The notes beneath the pieces are model-generated. The model saw only the letters and a list, made by a program, of their open reading frames with translations. It was not told where the DNA came from and ran no database searches. The translations under genes and the position numbers were made by a program. 14,983 nt of DNA, from contig JAFAWZ010000073.1 in the NCBI GenBank assembly GCA_019241495.1, positions 1-14,983 of the forward strand, written 5' to 3'. Of the stretch, positions 1-7,178 are shown piece after piece. This stretch comes from Acidimicrobiales bacterium (GTDB lineage: Bacteria > Actinomycetota > Acidimicrobiia > Acidimicrobiales > Palsa-688). Each line of letters opens with the position of its first letter. The first letter of the stretch is position 1.

Positions 1-522
1 GAGCGCCTTCGCGCCGAGCCGCGTGCGCAATTCGTCGACGCACCGATCGAAGTCGGCGCCGGCTCGATCGAGCTTGTTCACAAACGCGATCCGCGGGAGC
101 TCGCGCTTGTTCGCACGCCTCCACACGCTCTCGGTTTGCGGCTCGACTCCGGCGACGGCGTCGAGGACGACGACGGCACCGTCGAGCACGCGCAACGAGC
201 GCTCGACCTCGACGGTGAAGTCGACGTGGCCCGGCGTATCGATGATGTTGATGCGACAGACGCTCTTGCCGCCGGCGAGGCCGGCTGGGGGCCAAAAGCA
301 GGTCGTGGCGGCGGAGGTGATGGTGATGCCGCGCTCCTGCTCCTGCTCCATCCAATCCATCGTCGCCGCGCCTTCGTGGACCTCGCCGATCTTGTAGTTG
401 ATCCCGGTATAGAAGAGGATGCGCTCGGTCGTGGTGGTCTTGCCGGCATCGATGTGGGCCATGATCCCGATGTTCCGGACCTGGGCCAGGGGCTTGGCGC
501 GGGTTGCGGTCGATTCAGCCAT
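1..522 (-). CDS. fusA: Elongation factor G, N-terminal 174 residues (cut by window edge)
   Basis: EF-G is the cytosolic GTPase that drives ribosomal translocation and, with RRF, ribosome recycling. The minus-strand frame is open from ATG at 522 to the window edge. The G-domain motifs are clear: P-loop AHIDAGKTTT (22-31), switch I RGITITSAATT (64-74), DTPGH (95-99) and NKLD (149-152). The start has GGAG 8 nt upstream. It lies 48 bp after rpsG, as expected in a str operon. Between W77 and R90 there is a 12-residue stretch (PPAGLAGGKSVC). From family knowledge, most actinobacterial EF-Gs have only about four residues there, whereas proteobacterial ones carry an insert. The text from 137 on (ANKRELPRIAFVNKLDR) also departs from the usual ADKY...NKMD form. 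A fusA2-type paralog is possible, but the operon position favours the main EF-G. Confidence 0.95.
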   Translation of the reverse strand, partial: MAESTATRAKPLAQVRNIGIMAHIDAGKTTTTERILFYTGINYKIGEVHEGAATMDWMEQEQERGITITSAATTCFWPPAGLAGGKSVCRINIIDTPGHVDFTVEVERSLRVLDGAVVVLDAVAGVEPQTESVWRRANKRELPRIAFVNKLDRAGADFDRCVDELRTRLGAKAL

Positions 523-570
523 GGGGGGTTCTCCGAACTGCGTTACGTGTCGTCGTAGGTAAAGGAGTGG

Positions 571-1041
571 CTACCAGCGGTAGTGGGCGAAGGCCTTGTT
601 CGACTCGGCCATCTTGTGCATGTCCTCCCGCCGCTTGACCGCCGCGCCGACGCCGTTGGAGGCGTCGAGCAGCTCGGCGGCCAGCTTCTGGGCCATGGTC
701 TTCTCCCGGCGCTGGCGGGAGTAGCCGACCAGCCAGCGGATGGAAAGGGTGTTGGCCCGCTTCGAGCGGACCTCGACGGGAACCTGGTAGGTGGCGCCGC
801 CGACCCGCCGGCTTTTGACCTCGAGCTGGGGCTTGGTGTTCTCCACAGCCCGTTTCACGACCGACAACGCGTCCCCGTCGCCGCGCTCTTTGATTATCTC
901 GAGGGCGTCGTAGACGATGCGCTCGGCCAGGCTCCTCTTGCCCCGCTCCAGCACCTTGTTGACGATCTGGGTTATGAGGACCGACCGGTAGATCGGATCG
1001 GGGAGCAAGTCCCGGCGGGGGGCAGGTCCTTTACGAGGCAT
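571..1041 (-). CDS. rpsG: 30S ribosomal protein S7
   Basis: This primary rRNA-binding protein nucleates the head of the 30S subunit and contacts E-site tRNA. The 156-aa product is the usual bacterial length. It shows S7 signatures: the N-terminal MPRKGPAPRRD, GGATYQVPVEV in the middle, RWLVGYSRQRREKTM, and the C-terminal NKAFAHYRW. The ATG start at 1041 lies 6 bp after the rpsL stop, and that gap (AAGGAA read on the minus strand) supplies the Shine-Dalgarno. It is therefore co-transcribed with rpsL. fusA follows after 48 bp. S7 represses str-operon translation in Escherichia coli; no comparable structure was identified here. Confidence 0.97.
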   Translation of the reverse strand: MPRKGPAPRRDLLPDPIYRSVLITQIVNKVLERGKRSLAERIVYDALEIIKERGDGDALSVVKRAVENTKPQLEVKSRRVGGATYQVPVEVRSKRANTLSIRWLVGYSRQRREKTMAQKLAAELLDASNGVGAAVKRREDMHKMAESNKAFAHYRW

Positions 1042-1047
1042 TTCCTT

Positions 1048-1416
1048 TTATCCCTTCTTCGCCCCGTAGCGGCTGCGAGCCTGCTTACGGTCGCGCACCC
1101 CGGAGGTGTCGAGAGTGCCGCGGATGATCTTGTAACGGACACCGGGAAGGTCCTTGACCCGGCCCCCGCGGACCAGGACGATCGAGTGCTCCTGGAGGTT
1201 GTGGCCCTCGCCCGGTATGTAAGCGGTGACCTCGACGCCGCTGGTGAGGCGGACACGGGCGACCTTGCGCAGCGCCGAGTTCGGCTTCTTGGGAGTGGTC
1301 GTGTACACGCGGGTGCACACGCCGCGCCGCTGGGGGGCGCCGCGTAGGGCCGGCGTCTTGGTCTTGACCGTCTTCTGTTCGCGGCCCTTTCGGACCAGCT
1401 GCGCGATGGTGGGCAA
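1048..1416 (-). CDS. rpsL: 30S ribosomal protein S12 (TTG start)
   Basis: S12 sits at the decoding centre and controls accuracy. Conserved S12 blocks are present: PTIAQLVRKGR at the start, RGVCTRVYTTTPKKPNSALRK, GEGHNLQEHS and KDLPGVRYK. Lys43 and Lys88, the sites where streptomycin-resistance changes arise, are wild type. Asp89, the methylthiolated position in other bacteria, is present. The frame stays open upstream to 1548, but family homology begins at the PTIAQ block. The codon just before it is TTG (1416-1414), preceded by GAGAGG with a 5-nt spacer, so TTG is the likely start, giving 122 aa. It is first in the rpsL-rpsG-fusA operon. A promoter candidate lies about 90 nt upstream. Confidence 0.95.
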   Translation of the reverse strand: MPTIAQLVRKGREQKTVKTKTPALRGAPQRRGVCTRVYTTTPKKPNSALRKVARVRLTSGVEVTAYIPGEGHNLQEHSIVLVRGGRVKDLPGVRYKIIRGTLDTSGVRDRKQARSRYGAKKG

Positions 1417-1506
1417 CCTAACCTCTCGTTGCTTCGGGGATTGTGGTTCCGCCGTTCGCCGCGGGCCGCTAGGTGCGCGCGTCGACCGGCCGGTAGGCCG
1501 ATGACC

Positions 1507-1535
1507 ATGGTAGCGCGGGCCCCGGGACACTGAAA
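1507..1535 (-). promoter_or_regulatory. Candidate str-operon promoter upstream of rpsL
   Basis: On the minus strand TTTCAG (1535-1530) and TACCAT (1512-1507) are separated by exactly 17 bp. The -10 fits TANNNT; the -35 is only a fair match to TTGACA. The transcript would start near 1500 and have a leader of about 84 nt before the rpsL TTG. That leader contains a short CGGCC-TACC-GGCCG hairpin near its 5' end. This is inference from sequence only. Confidence 0.45.
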
Positions 1536-1549
1536 GCCGACCGGGCACG

Positions 1550-1571
1550 CGCCCCGATTACCGTCGGGGCG
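1550..1571 (+). promoter_or_regulatory. Perfect 8-bp inverted repeat around the -10 and start of the methyltransferase gene
   Basis: CGCCCCGA (1550-1557) and TCGGGGCG (1564-1571) are perfect inverted repeats separated by TTACCG. The -10-like hexamer TACCGT (1559-1564) lies in the loop, and the right arm ends on the first base of the GTG start codon (1571). With 6 nt between the hexamer and GTG, the transcript is probably leaderless. The repeat could be an operator; if transcription starts further upstream it would instead form a hairpin hiding the start codon. Confidence 0.45.
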
Positions 1572-2227
1572 TGACCGACATCTGGAACCAAGTCGACGAC
1601 TATGTAACCCGAACCGTGGTCCACCCCGACGAGGCCCTCCGCCAGGCCGTGGCCACGACCGAGGAGGCGGGCATGCCCGCCATCGCGGTATCGGCCCCCC
1701 AGGGCAAGCTGCTGCAGCTGCTGGCCGGCATGGTGGGCGCCCGCCGGATCCTGGAGATCGGCACTCTCGGGGGCTACAGCACGATCTGGCTGGCCCGGGC
1801 CCTTCCCCCGGAAGGGAAGCTGATCAGCCTCGAGGTGAGCGAGCGCCACGCCCAGGTGGCGCGAGCCAACCTGGAGGAGGCGGGGGTGGCAGACCGGGTG
1901 GAGGTGCGGGTCGGACCGGCCCTGGAGACCCTGCCCACCCTGGCTGGCGAGCAGTTCGATCTGGTCTTCATCGACGCCGACAAGGTCAACATCCCGCAGT
2001 ACTTCGACTGGTCAGTGCGTCTCAGCCGGCCCGGAACAGCCATCGTCGTGGACAACGTGGTGCGCAACGGTGGCCTGGTGGAAGGCCCGGCGACTGACCC
2101 CAACGTGTCGGGGGTGAGGGCGCTGCACGAGCAGCTGGCCCGACGCAGCGACGTGGCCGCCACGACCATCCAGACCGTCGGCTCCAAGGGCTACGACGGG
2201 TTCACCCTGGCCATCGTGGGCGGCTGA
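1571..2227 (+). CDS. Class I SAM-dependent O-methyltransferase
   Basis: This cytosolic enzyme belongs to the caffeoyl-CoA/catechol O-methyltransferase-like family (Methyltransf_3, COG4122), which moves a methyl group from SAM to a hydroxyl, usually with a divalent metal. The 218 aa match the family length. Motif I is LEIGTLGGYS (61-70). The acidic end of the second strand is SLEVS (86-90). FIDADK (133-138) and DN (161-162) supply the likely metal ligands D135, D161 and N162. The GTG start at 1571 has no Shine-Dalgarno but a TACCGT -10 six nt upstream. The substrate cannot be told from sequence. It is divergent from rpsL and convergent with the hydrolase at 2246, with no operon partner. Confidence 0.88.
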   Translation: MTDIWNQVDDYVTRTVVHPDEALRQAVATTEEAGMPAIAVSAPQGKLLQLLAGMVGARRILEIGTLGGYSTIWLARALPPEGKLISLEVSERHAQVARANLEEAGVADRVEVRVGPALETLPTLAGEQFDLVFIDADKVNIPQYFDWSVRLSRPGTAIVVDNVVRNGGLVEGPATDPNVSGVRALHEQLARRSDVAATTIQTVGSKGYDGFTLAIVGG

Positions 2228-2250
2228 GCACCCGGCCCGCATCGCTCAGC
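2223..2250. terminator. Possible bidirectional terminator hairpin
   Basis: GCTGAGC (2223-2229) and GCTCAGC (2244-2250) can form a 7-bp stem with a 14-nt loop across the 18-bp gap between two convergent genes. The right arm is also part of a perfect 12-nt palindrome, GCTCAGCTGAGC (2244-2255). There is no T-tract on either side, so intrinsic termination is uncertain. Confidence 0.25.
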
Positions 2251-3412
2251 TGAGCACGAACCGGACGGATTGGATGAGAGCCGCCGGACGGGGATCGGCG
2301 GCCAGGTTCTGCTGCATCCGGTTCATCACGTAGGCGAAGCCAACCTGGGGGTCGGGGTCGGCGAAGGCCAGCGAGCCTCCCGCCCCGGAATGGCCGAACG
2401 ACCGGGGTCCCATCAACGGGGAGAAGGGCGACGGGAGGAGGAAGCCCGACCCGAAGCGGTTGGGCAGGACGAGCACCGTGTCAGGACCCGAGGACTGCTC
2501 GACGCACGCCGACTCCACCGTCTGAGCCGTGAGCAGCCGATGGCCGTCGACCTCGCCGATCGTCGCGGCGTAGAGCTTGGCCAGGGCCCGGGCGGTGGCG
2601 ATGCCGTTCGCCGCGGGCAGCTCGGCCGCGTGGACCTCCCTACGATTGAAGTTCAAAGGTGGCTCGGTTGGATCCAAAGCCCGCGTCAGGAGCGAACCCG
2701 GGTCGGCCATGGCCAGGAAGCGTTCCCGCTGCTCGGGGGCCGGATCGTCAAGCATGACGGGCGGATCGGCGGCGATGAGGCGGCAGACGCGCCGCTCCTC
2801 GGCCTCGGGCAGCCCGATCCACAGATCGAGGCCGAGCGGTCCGCTCACCTCATCGGCGAGGACCTGCCCCACCGTGCGGGACGTGACCCGCCGTATGACC
2901 TCACCGACCAGCCATCCGAATGTCATGGCGTGGTAGCCGTGCTGGGCGCCCGGTTCCCACATGGGGGCCTGAGCGGCCAGAGCTTCGACGGCGGGGTCCC
3001 AAGCCAGGGCCCGCTCGGCCGGCAGCCGGGGCTCCAGGGTGGGCAGGCCGGCCCGGTGCGACAGCAGGTGGCGGACCGTGACCGCCTGCTTGCCGGCCTG
3101 GGCGAACTCGGGCCAGTAGGCCGATACGGGGGCGTCCAGATCGAGCAGGCCGCGCTCGGCCAGCATGTGAGCGCAGATGGTGGTCGCACCCTTGGTGGTC
3201 GAGTAGACGAGGGTCAGGGTTTCCTCGCCCCACTCTTGCCCGGTCTTGCGATCAGAGATCCCGGCCCAGATGTCTACGACCGGCCGGCCCCCGACGTAGA
3301 GGCAGAAGGCGGCGCCGACGTCTCCCCGCTCGGCAAAGTTGGCCTCGAAAGCCTCACGCACCGGCTCGAAGCCGGGCTCCACCCTCCCGTATACCTCCAT
3401 ACCGCGGAACAT
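2246..3412 (-). CDS. Serine hydrolase of the beta-lactamase/EstB (class C-like) family
   Basis: This family contains esterases and DD-peptidase-like enzymes with a class C beta-lactamase fold; most cleave esters rather than beta-lactams. The nucleophile motif S71-T-T-K74 (VYSTTKG) is clear. The tyrosine motif is Y160-H-A, with Ala where class C enzymes have Asn, as in EstB-like esterases. FGHSGAGGS near the C-terminus takes the place of the KTG box. The product is 388 aa with no signal peptide, so it is probably cytosolic. ATG at 3412 lies 16 bp after the stop of the upstream hydrolase gene and has no good Shine-Dalgarno; Met5 is an alternative start. The pair is probably co-transcribed. The substrate is unknown. 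Confidence 0.85.
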   Translation of the reverse strand: MFRGMEVYGRVEPGFEPVREAFEANFAERGDVGAAFCLYVGGRPVVDIWAGISDRKTGQEWGEETLTLVYSTTKGATTICAHMLAERGLLDLDAPVSAYWPEFAQAGKQAVTVRHLLSHRAGLPTLEPRLPAERALAWDPAVEALAAQAPMWEPGAQHGYHAMTFGWLVGEVIRRVTSRTVGQVLADEVSGPLGLDLWIGLPEAEERRVCRLIAADPPVMLDDPAPEQRERFLAMADPGSLLTRALDPTEPPLNFNRREVHAAELPAANGIATARALAKLYAATIGEVDGHRLLTAQTVESACVEQSSGPDTVLVLPNRFGSGFLLPSPFSPLMGPRSFGHSGAGGSLAFADPDPQVGFAYVMNRMQQNLAADPRPAALIQSVRFVLS

Positions 3413-3428
3413 TAGGGGTCGCGAGACC

Positions 3429-4409
3429 TCAGGGCGCTGCCTGCAACGAGAACAGGCTGCTGCCGGCGACGGCCGAGGCGATAGCCGAAGATGGGCCGTC
3501 GCCGGCCGAGTAGGCGTCGAGGAACGCCTCGGTGATCGCCTCGATGCCCGGCAGCCACTGGCTCCCGCTCTCGAGAGGCGGCAGGTGCTCGCCCCCGCGC
3601 AGGACGAGGAGGTACTTGGGCGCCGAAGCGAGGGAGTAGGTCTGGTAGCCGTTGGTGGGCGGGTTGATCGTGTCGGCGTCGCCCTGGGTGACGAGGACAG
3701 GCGGGTTGTGGGTCGCCCCGCTTTCGAGCGGCTGGACCGACATGGCGATCAGGGCCCGGTAGGCCGGCTCGGCGGGTGGCGTGGGGGCGACGGCGGCGGC
3801 CAGGGCGGTTTCCCCACCGTCGCTGTGGCCGGCCACCGCGACCCGGCCGGGATCGATGCGCGCCGCTAGTGGGCTGGCCGGGCTCACCAACCAGTCGGTC
3901 ACGAAACGCACGTCGGCGGGCTGGTTCTGGATGTCGTTCTCGTCCAGGTCGGAGCCGGCCACGGCCTGGTCTGTGAGGGGAAACTCGGGCGCGGCCACGA
4001 TGTAGCCGTGGGCCGCCCAGGCTTCGAGCATGGTCCGGTAGGGGTCGGGACCGGCGCCGAAGCCGTGGGCGAAGACGACCAGCGGCAGCCGGCCTCCCGC
4101 GTCGGGTACCCACACGAGCGTGGTGAGGGCGCGGGTGGCGCTGATGGTCCGCCCTGCGCTCACTGTCGGCCGGGACGGATCGACCAAGGGGATAGTTTGC
4201 TCGGTGACCGGGAAAGGCGGCTTGGGTAGGGCCAAGGAGGTGGTGGTAGTGGAAACCGTCGAGGTTGAGGTGGATGAGGACGTCGAGGTGGACGCGACCG
4301 GATCTACGCCCCTGTTGAGCGCGACCGGCGCCCGGGGCGCCCCACAGGCGCAGCCGACCAGCGATATCCCGAGGACGACCGACAGCCGCCAACGGCGGTC
4401 CTTTGACAT
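3429..4409 (-). CDS. Secreted alpha/beta-hydrolase lipoprotein
   Basis: This is a 326-aa exported hydrolase. Residues 1-20 form a lipoprotein signal (basic MSKDRRWR, hydrophobic core, lipobox LVGC with Cys20). A Ser/Thr-only linker follows (about 40-58), a possible O-mannosylation site, and then an alpha/beta-hydrolase domain. The oxyanion motif is FAHGFG (113-118) and the nucleophile elbow is GHSDG with Ser196. D246 and H275 (GGEHLPP) are the likely acid and base. The fold resembles PAF-acetylhydrolase/dienelactone-hydrolase-like enzymes; the substrate is unknown. The frame is open upstream to 4631, but that part is antisense to the next gene, so ATG 4409, just before the signal peptide, was chosen. 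AGAGG abuts this ATG directly, too close to serve as a normal ribosome-binding site. Confidence 0.85.
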   Translation of the reverse strand: MSKDRRWRLSVVLGISLVGCACGAPRAPVALNRGVDPVASTSTSSSTSTSTVSTTTTSLALPKPPFPVTEQTIPLVDPSRPTVSAGRTISATRALTTLVWVPDAGGRLPLVVFAHGFGAGPDPYRTMLEAWAAHGYIVAAPEFPLTDQAVAGSDLDENDIQNQPADVRFVTDWLVSPASPLAARIDPGRVAVAGHSDGGETALAAAVAPTPPAEPAYRALIAMSVQPLESGATHNPPVLVTQGDADTINPPTNGYQTYSLASAPKYLLVLRGGEHLPPLESGSQWLPGIEAITEAFLDAYSAGDGPSSAIASAVAGSSLFSLQAAP

Positions 4410-4418
4410 CCTCTTGGA

Positions 4419-4424
4419 ACGGTA
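4419..4424 (-). promoter_or_regulatory. Candidate -10 element for the hydrolase lipoprotein gene
   Basis: TACCGT on the minus strand fits TANNNT and lies 9 nt before the ATG at 4409, so the transcript would have almost no leader. It falls in the 24-bp gap between two divergent genes. On the plus strand the same bases include TAGCCG, a weaker candidate -10 for the SH3 lipoprotein gene. Confidence 0.35.
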
Positions 4425-4433
4425 GCCGAGCCA

Positions 4434-5246
4434 GTGCCCGCTGCGACGTACCTGCGGGGCCGGAACCTGATCGTGGCCGGCACGGCGGCCCTGCTCGCCG
4501 CGGCGTGCAGCGGGTCGGGGCACTCGGCCCTTCCCCCGGCCACCACCAGGCCGGGGCCGACCACCACCTCCACAGTGCCCGGCGTGCAGACGAGCGGGAA
4601 GCGCACGGTGATCAGCCCGACCGGCCTGCACGTGCGGGCCCAGGCGGACAAGGCGGCGCAGGTGCTGGCGACGGCGGCCCAGGGCACGGTGTTGACCGTG
4701 CTCAGCTACTCGGGCGCGTCAGGAGGTTGGTACCAGGTCAAAGGGGCGACCGTCACGGGCTGGATCACCTCCGACCCGACGCTCAGCGCGTCGGGCGAGT
4801 TCAGGCCCTACAGCTCGGCCGACTTCAACGCTCTGCTCCCGGCGACGTGGACTTCGACCCCGGTCCCCCCGGCCAGCGTGTCGTTCGCGCCCCCGTCAGG
4901 TGGTGACAACGTGACTGCCATTACGGCCCCGAACGTCACTTCGCTGCCCAACGTCCCCGCCGGCTACGGGCAGACCTCCTCGCAGCAGGTGGTGATCTGC
5001 GGTGTGACCTCCCGATTGCTCTCCTTCTCCCGGGTGGGTGGGGCGCCGGCGACCACGGTGCCGAGCTCGACCACCGTCCCAACTGGTGCGCTGCAGGCCT
5101 ACATGGTCGAGGTGAAGCTGAGGCTGGAGGCGCAGCACGCCCTCGGCTTCTACGCCAACCTGTCAGACGTCGGCGACTCGCTGCAGACCTTCGAGGCCCT
5201 GGTGTACTCGGTCAGCTTTCCCTTCCCGGTGTGCTCGGGGGGTTAG
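4434..5246 (+). CDS. Lipoprotein with bacterial SH3 domain and PsbP/LpqN-like C-terminus
   Basis: This 270-aa protein is predicted to be anchored to the outer face of the membrane. The signal peptide ends in lipobox LAAAC (Cys25). A Pro/Thr-rich linker (34-50) leads to an SH3_3-type domain at about 57-117 (GLHVRAQADK, GWYQVKG, GWITSD), a fold often used to bind cell-wall peptides. The C-terminal 125-265 (DFNALLPATWTSTP... and a final beta segment ending SVSFPFP) resembles the PsbP/LpqN-type lipoprotein fold; that assignment is weaker. Cys189 and Cys267 could pair. The start is GTG 4434, chosen because it directly precedes the signal peptide; no Shine-Dalgarno is seen. Its stop overlaps the convergent membrane gene by 4 bp. 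Confidence 0.8.
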   Translation: MPAATYLRGRNLIVAGTAALLAAACSGSGHSALPPATTRPGPTTTSTVPGVQTSGKRTVISPTGLHVRAQADKAAQVLATAAQGTVLTVLSYSGASGGWYQVKGATVTGWITSDPTLSASGEFRPYSSADFNALLPATWTSTPVPPASVSFAPPSGGDNVTAITAPNVTSLPNVPAGYGQTSSQQVVICGVTSRLLSFSRVGGAPATTVPSSTTVPTGALQAYMVEVKLRLEAQHALGFYANLSDVGDSLQTFEALVYSVSFPFPVCSGG

Positions 5247-7099
5247 ACCTTCCAGACCTCGGCGCCGGCCGCCGTGGTCGAATTCGGGCCCAGCAGCCAG
5301 GTGAGGAACTGGTCGGCGGCTTGAGGTTGGGGCACGTAGGCCCACACCGCGATGACCGTCCGCACGTTCCAGGCGTGCATCTCGGCCAGCATCGAGGAAC
5401 GCAGTGACGCCGTCTCGGTCGGAATGGCGCCACCGGCCACCTCAGTGAAGGTGCGGCCGGTCAGGGAGTCGGTGGTGTAGCCGAGGATGCCGGAGAAAGC
5501 CAGCTTGTGGTCGGGCCCCTGAGGGACGAGGAACGATCCTCCGACCATGCGAAAACGAAAGTGCGCCTCGGCCTGCCAGATCGACGGTGGCGGGAAGGCC
5601 GCCGAGGACGGGAAGGGGAACAGCACGGCCGTGGAACCGGCCGGGACCGATTCGACGGCGGAGGAGAGGAAGTAGGGGGGCGTGCCGTTGTAGGTGATGT
5701 CCACGAAGGGTGCGGCCGGCACGAGGGGCAGCAGGCAGACCCCCGCGGCGAGCATGGTGATCGGGCCTCCGAAGCGATGGGCCGTCAACCTGCCCCGGAG
5801 CTGGGTCAGGCCATAGGCGAACACGACGGCCGCGCAGAGGGCGACGAGCAGGGAGTAGCGCACCGGCTCGGCGCTGGCCACGACGGGGAGGTGTTCCAGG
5901 ACGAACCCGGGCAACGGGAAACCGCTCCCGGCGCTGCCGCGGGGGCCGAGCGACGGCGAGCGGTAGACGGCCAGGGTGGCGCCGAGGGACAGGATGAAGG
6001 CGCATATCCCTGTGATGCCGGCGACCAGCACGATTGCGTGCCGCCTGAGCAGCACGAGGCAGAGGAGGAGGAAGGCGAGCAGGGTGATCCCGAGGTAGGA
6101 GCCGTTCTCCGCCCGGGCGGTGGCGAAGTGGTCTGCCCCTCGGAGCAACCGGCCGTGGATGGTGAGCATCTGGTAGCTGTCGGGCAGGAGTGGGCCGATC
6201 AGGTCGGCCCGGTAGGCCTGCGGGACGAGGTTCAGCTTGCCGGTCACATGGGCCGGGCCGGCGAGCATGAACCACACCGGGTAGGCGAGCAGGACGACCG
6301 AGCATCCGCCGGCCCAGGCTAGGCCGCGCACCACCCAGCGCACGTCATTGCCGGCCCGGCGTCGCATGACGATGGCGGCCACCACGACTGCGATCGCGCC
6401 GACGATGACGGTGTCGAGGAGGATCTCGGGGGCGATCAGGAACTGAGCGGCGAGGAGGACGCCGAGGAGAAGGCCGGTGGCGCGCGGTTTCCACTGCCGG
6501 CGCACGATCAGCTCGTGGAGCAGAAGGAAGATGAGCGGCGGCAGAGGAACGAATGACAGGTTCAGATGGCCCTGGGCCTGGGCGATCACTGGCGGCGCGA
6601 AGCCGTACAGGAGGCCACCTGCGAACGCCGCGGGACGCCACGCCGTGAACCGGCGCAGCAGGGCGTAGGCGGCCAGAGCGGAGAGGGCGAGCGCCGCGGT
6701 GGATGCCACGTTGTAGGACGCGACCGGTCCCCAGATCTCGGTGACCGGAGCGAAGAGGAGGCCGAGGAGGGGTATGCCCCCGGCCGAGAGGATGTTCACC
6801 CCGACCGGTGCGTTGGCGAACGACGAGAAGAGCGGGTTGTGGCCGTGAGCGATGGCGTAGGGCGTCCACGCCAGGAACCACACGTTGCGCCACTGGTCGC
6901 CACCGACCTGCATGTCGCTCGTGGGATGCTCGGCCCACACGTGCCAGAACAGCAGTACGGCCACGAGGGAATAGACGGCCGCGACCGAGGCGCCGATGAC
7001 CCAGCGAGACGACGACGCCCGGTCCAGTCGGGCCCTCCACCCGCCAGCGCCGATCGCGTCCTCGGACCGCACCGAGGTCGGCTTCAAGGAGGTCTCCAC
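5243..7099 (-). CDS. Polytopic membrane protein, probable GT-C-type glycosyltransferase
   Basis: This 618-aa protein has a cytosolic N-terminus, a first helix at about 33-53, roughly ten further hydrophobic segments to about 475, and a C-terminal extracytoplasmic domain. The first outer loop holds SDMQVGGDQWRNVWFLAW (61-78) followed by HGHNPLFSS and PVGVNI. This arrangement recurs in actinobacterial GT-C-like membrane proteins that use lipid-linked sugars. Asp62 and Asp68 are candidates for the acidic catalytic residue. The exact family, donor and acceptor are not recognisable. The start is GTG 7099; a TACTGT -10 lies 9 nt upstream and no Shine-Dalgarno is seen. It stands alone in its orientation, so nothing nearby suggests the acceptor. 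Confidence 0.65.
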   Translation of the reverse strand: METSLKPTSVRSEDAIGAGGWRARLDRASSSRWVIGASVAAVYSLVAVLLFWHVWAEHPTSDMQVGGDQWRNVWFLAWTPYAIAHGHNPLFSSFANAPVGVNILSAGGIPLLGLLFAPVTEIWGPVASYNVASTAALALSALAAYALLRRFTAWRPAAFAGGLLYGFAPPVIAQAQGHLNLSFVPLPPLIFLLLHELIVRRQWKPRATGLLLGVLLAAQFLIAPEILLDTVIVGAIAVVVAAIVMRRRAGNDVRWVVRGLAWAGGCSVVLLAYPVWFMLAGPAHVTGKLNLVPQAYRADLIGPLLPDSYQMLTIHGRLLRGADHFATARAENGSYLGITLLAFLLLCLVLLRRHAIVLVAGITGICAFILSLGATLAVYRSPSLGPRGSAGSGFPLPGFVLEHLPVVASAEPVRYSLLVALCAAVVFAYGLTQLRGRLTAHRFGGPITMLAAGVCLLPLVPAAPFVDITYNGTPPYFLSSAVESVPAGSTAVLFPFPSSAAFPPPSIWQAEAHFRFRMVGGSFLVPQGPDHKLAFSGILGYTTDSLTGRTFTEVAGGAIPTETASLRSSMLAEMHAWNVRTVIAVWAYVPQPQAADQFLTWLLGPNSTTAAGAEVWKV

Positions 7100-7108
7100 G
7101 GCGGGTCA

Positions 7109-7114
7109 ACAGTA
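7109..7114 (-). promoter_or_regulatory. Candidate -10 element for the GT-C-like membrane protein gene
   Basis: TACTGT on the minus strand fits TANNNT and ends 9 nt before the GTG at 7099, implying a leader of only a few nucleotides. No convincing -35 was seen. Confidence 0.35.
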
Positions 7115-7178
7115 GGCGAGGTGGGTCTCGGGGATGGCGATCCGCTGGTCACACGATCGGGCTCGACGCGTCTGGACT

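Noticed and set aside
2270..3415. 381-aa plus-strand reading frame antisense to the EstB-like gene
   Set aside because: It is a long frame created by high GC opposite a clearly conserved serine hydrolase; no motif or ribosome-binding site supports it.
3412..4392. 326-aa minus-strand reading frame
   Set aside because: It is a shifted-frame shadow of the hydrolase lipoprotein, rich in Arg/Pro/Gly. The adjacent frame has signal peptide, GHSDG and catalytic residues.
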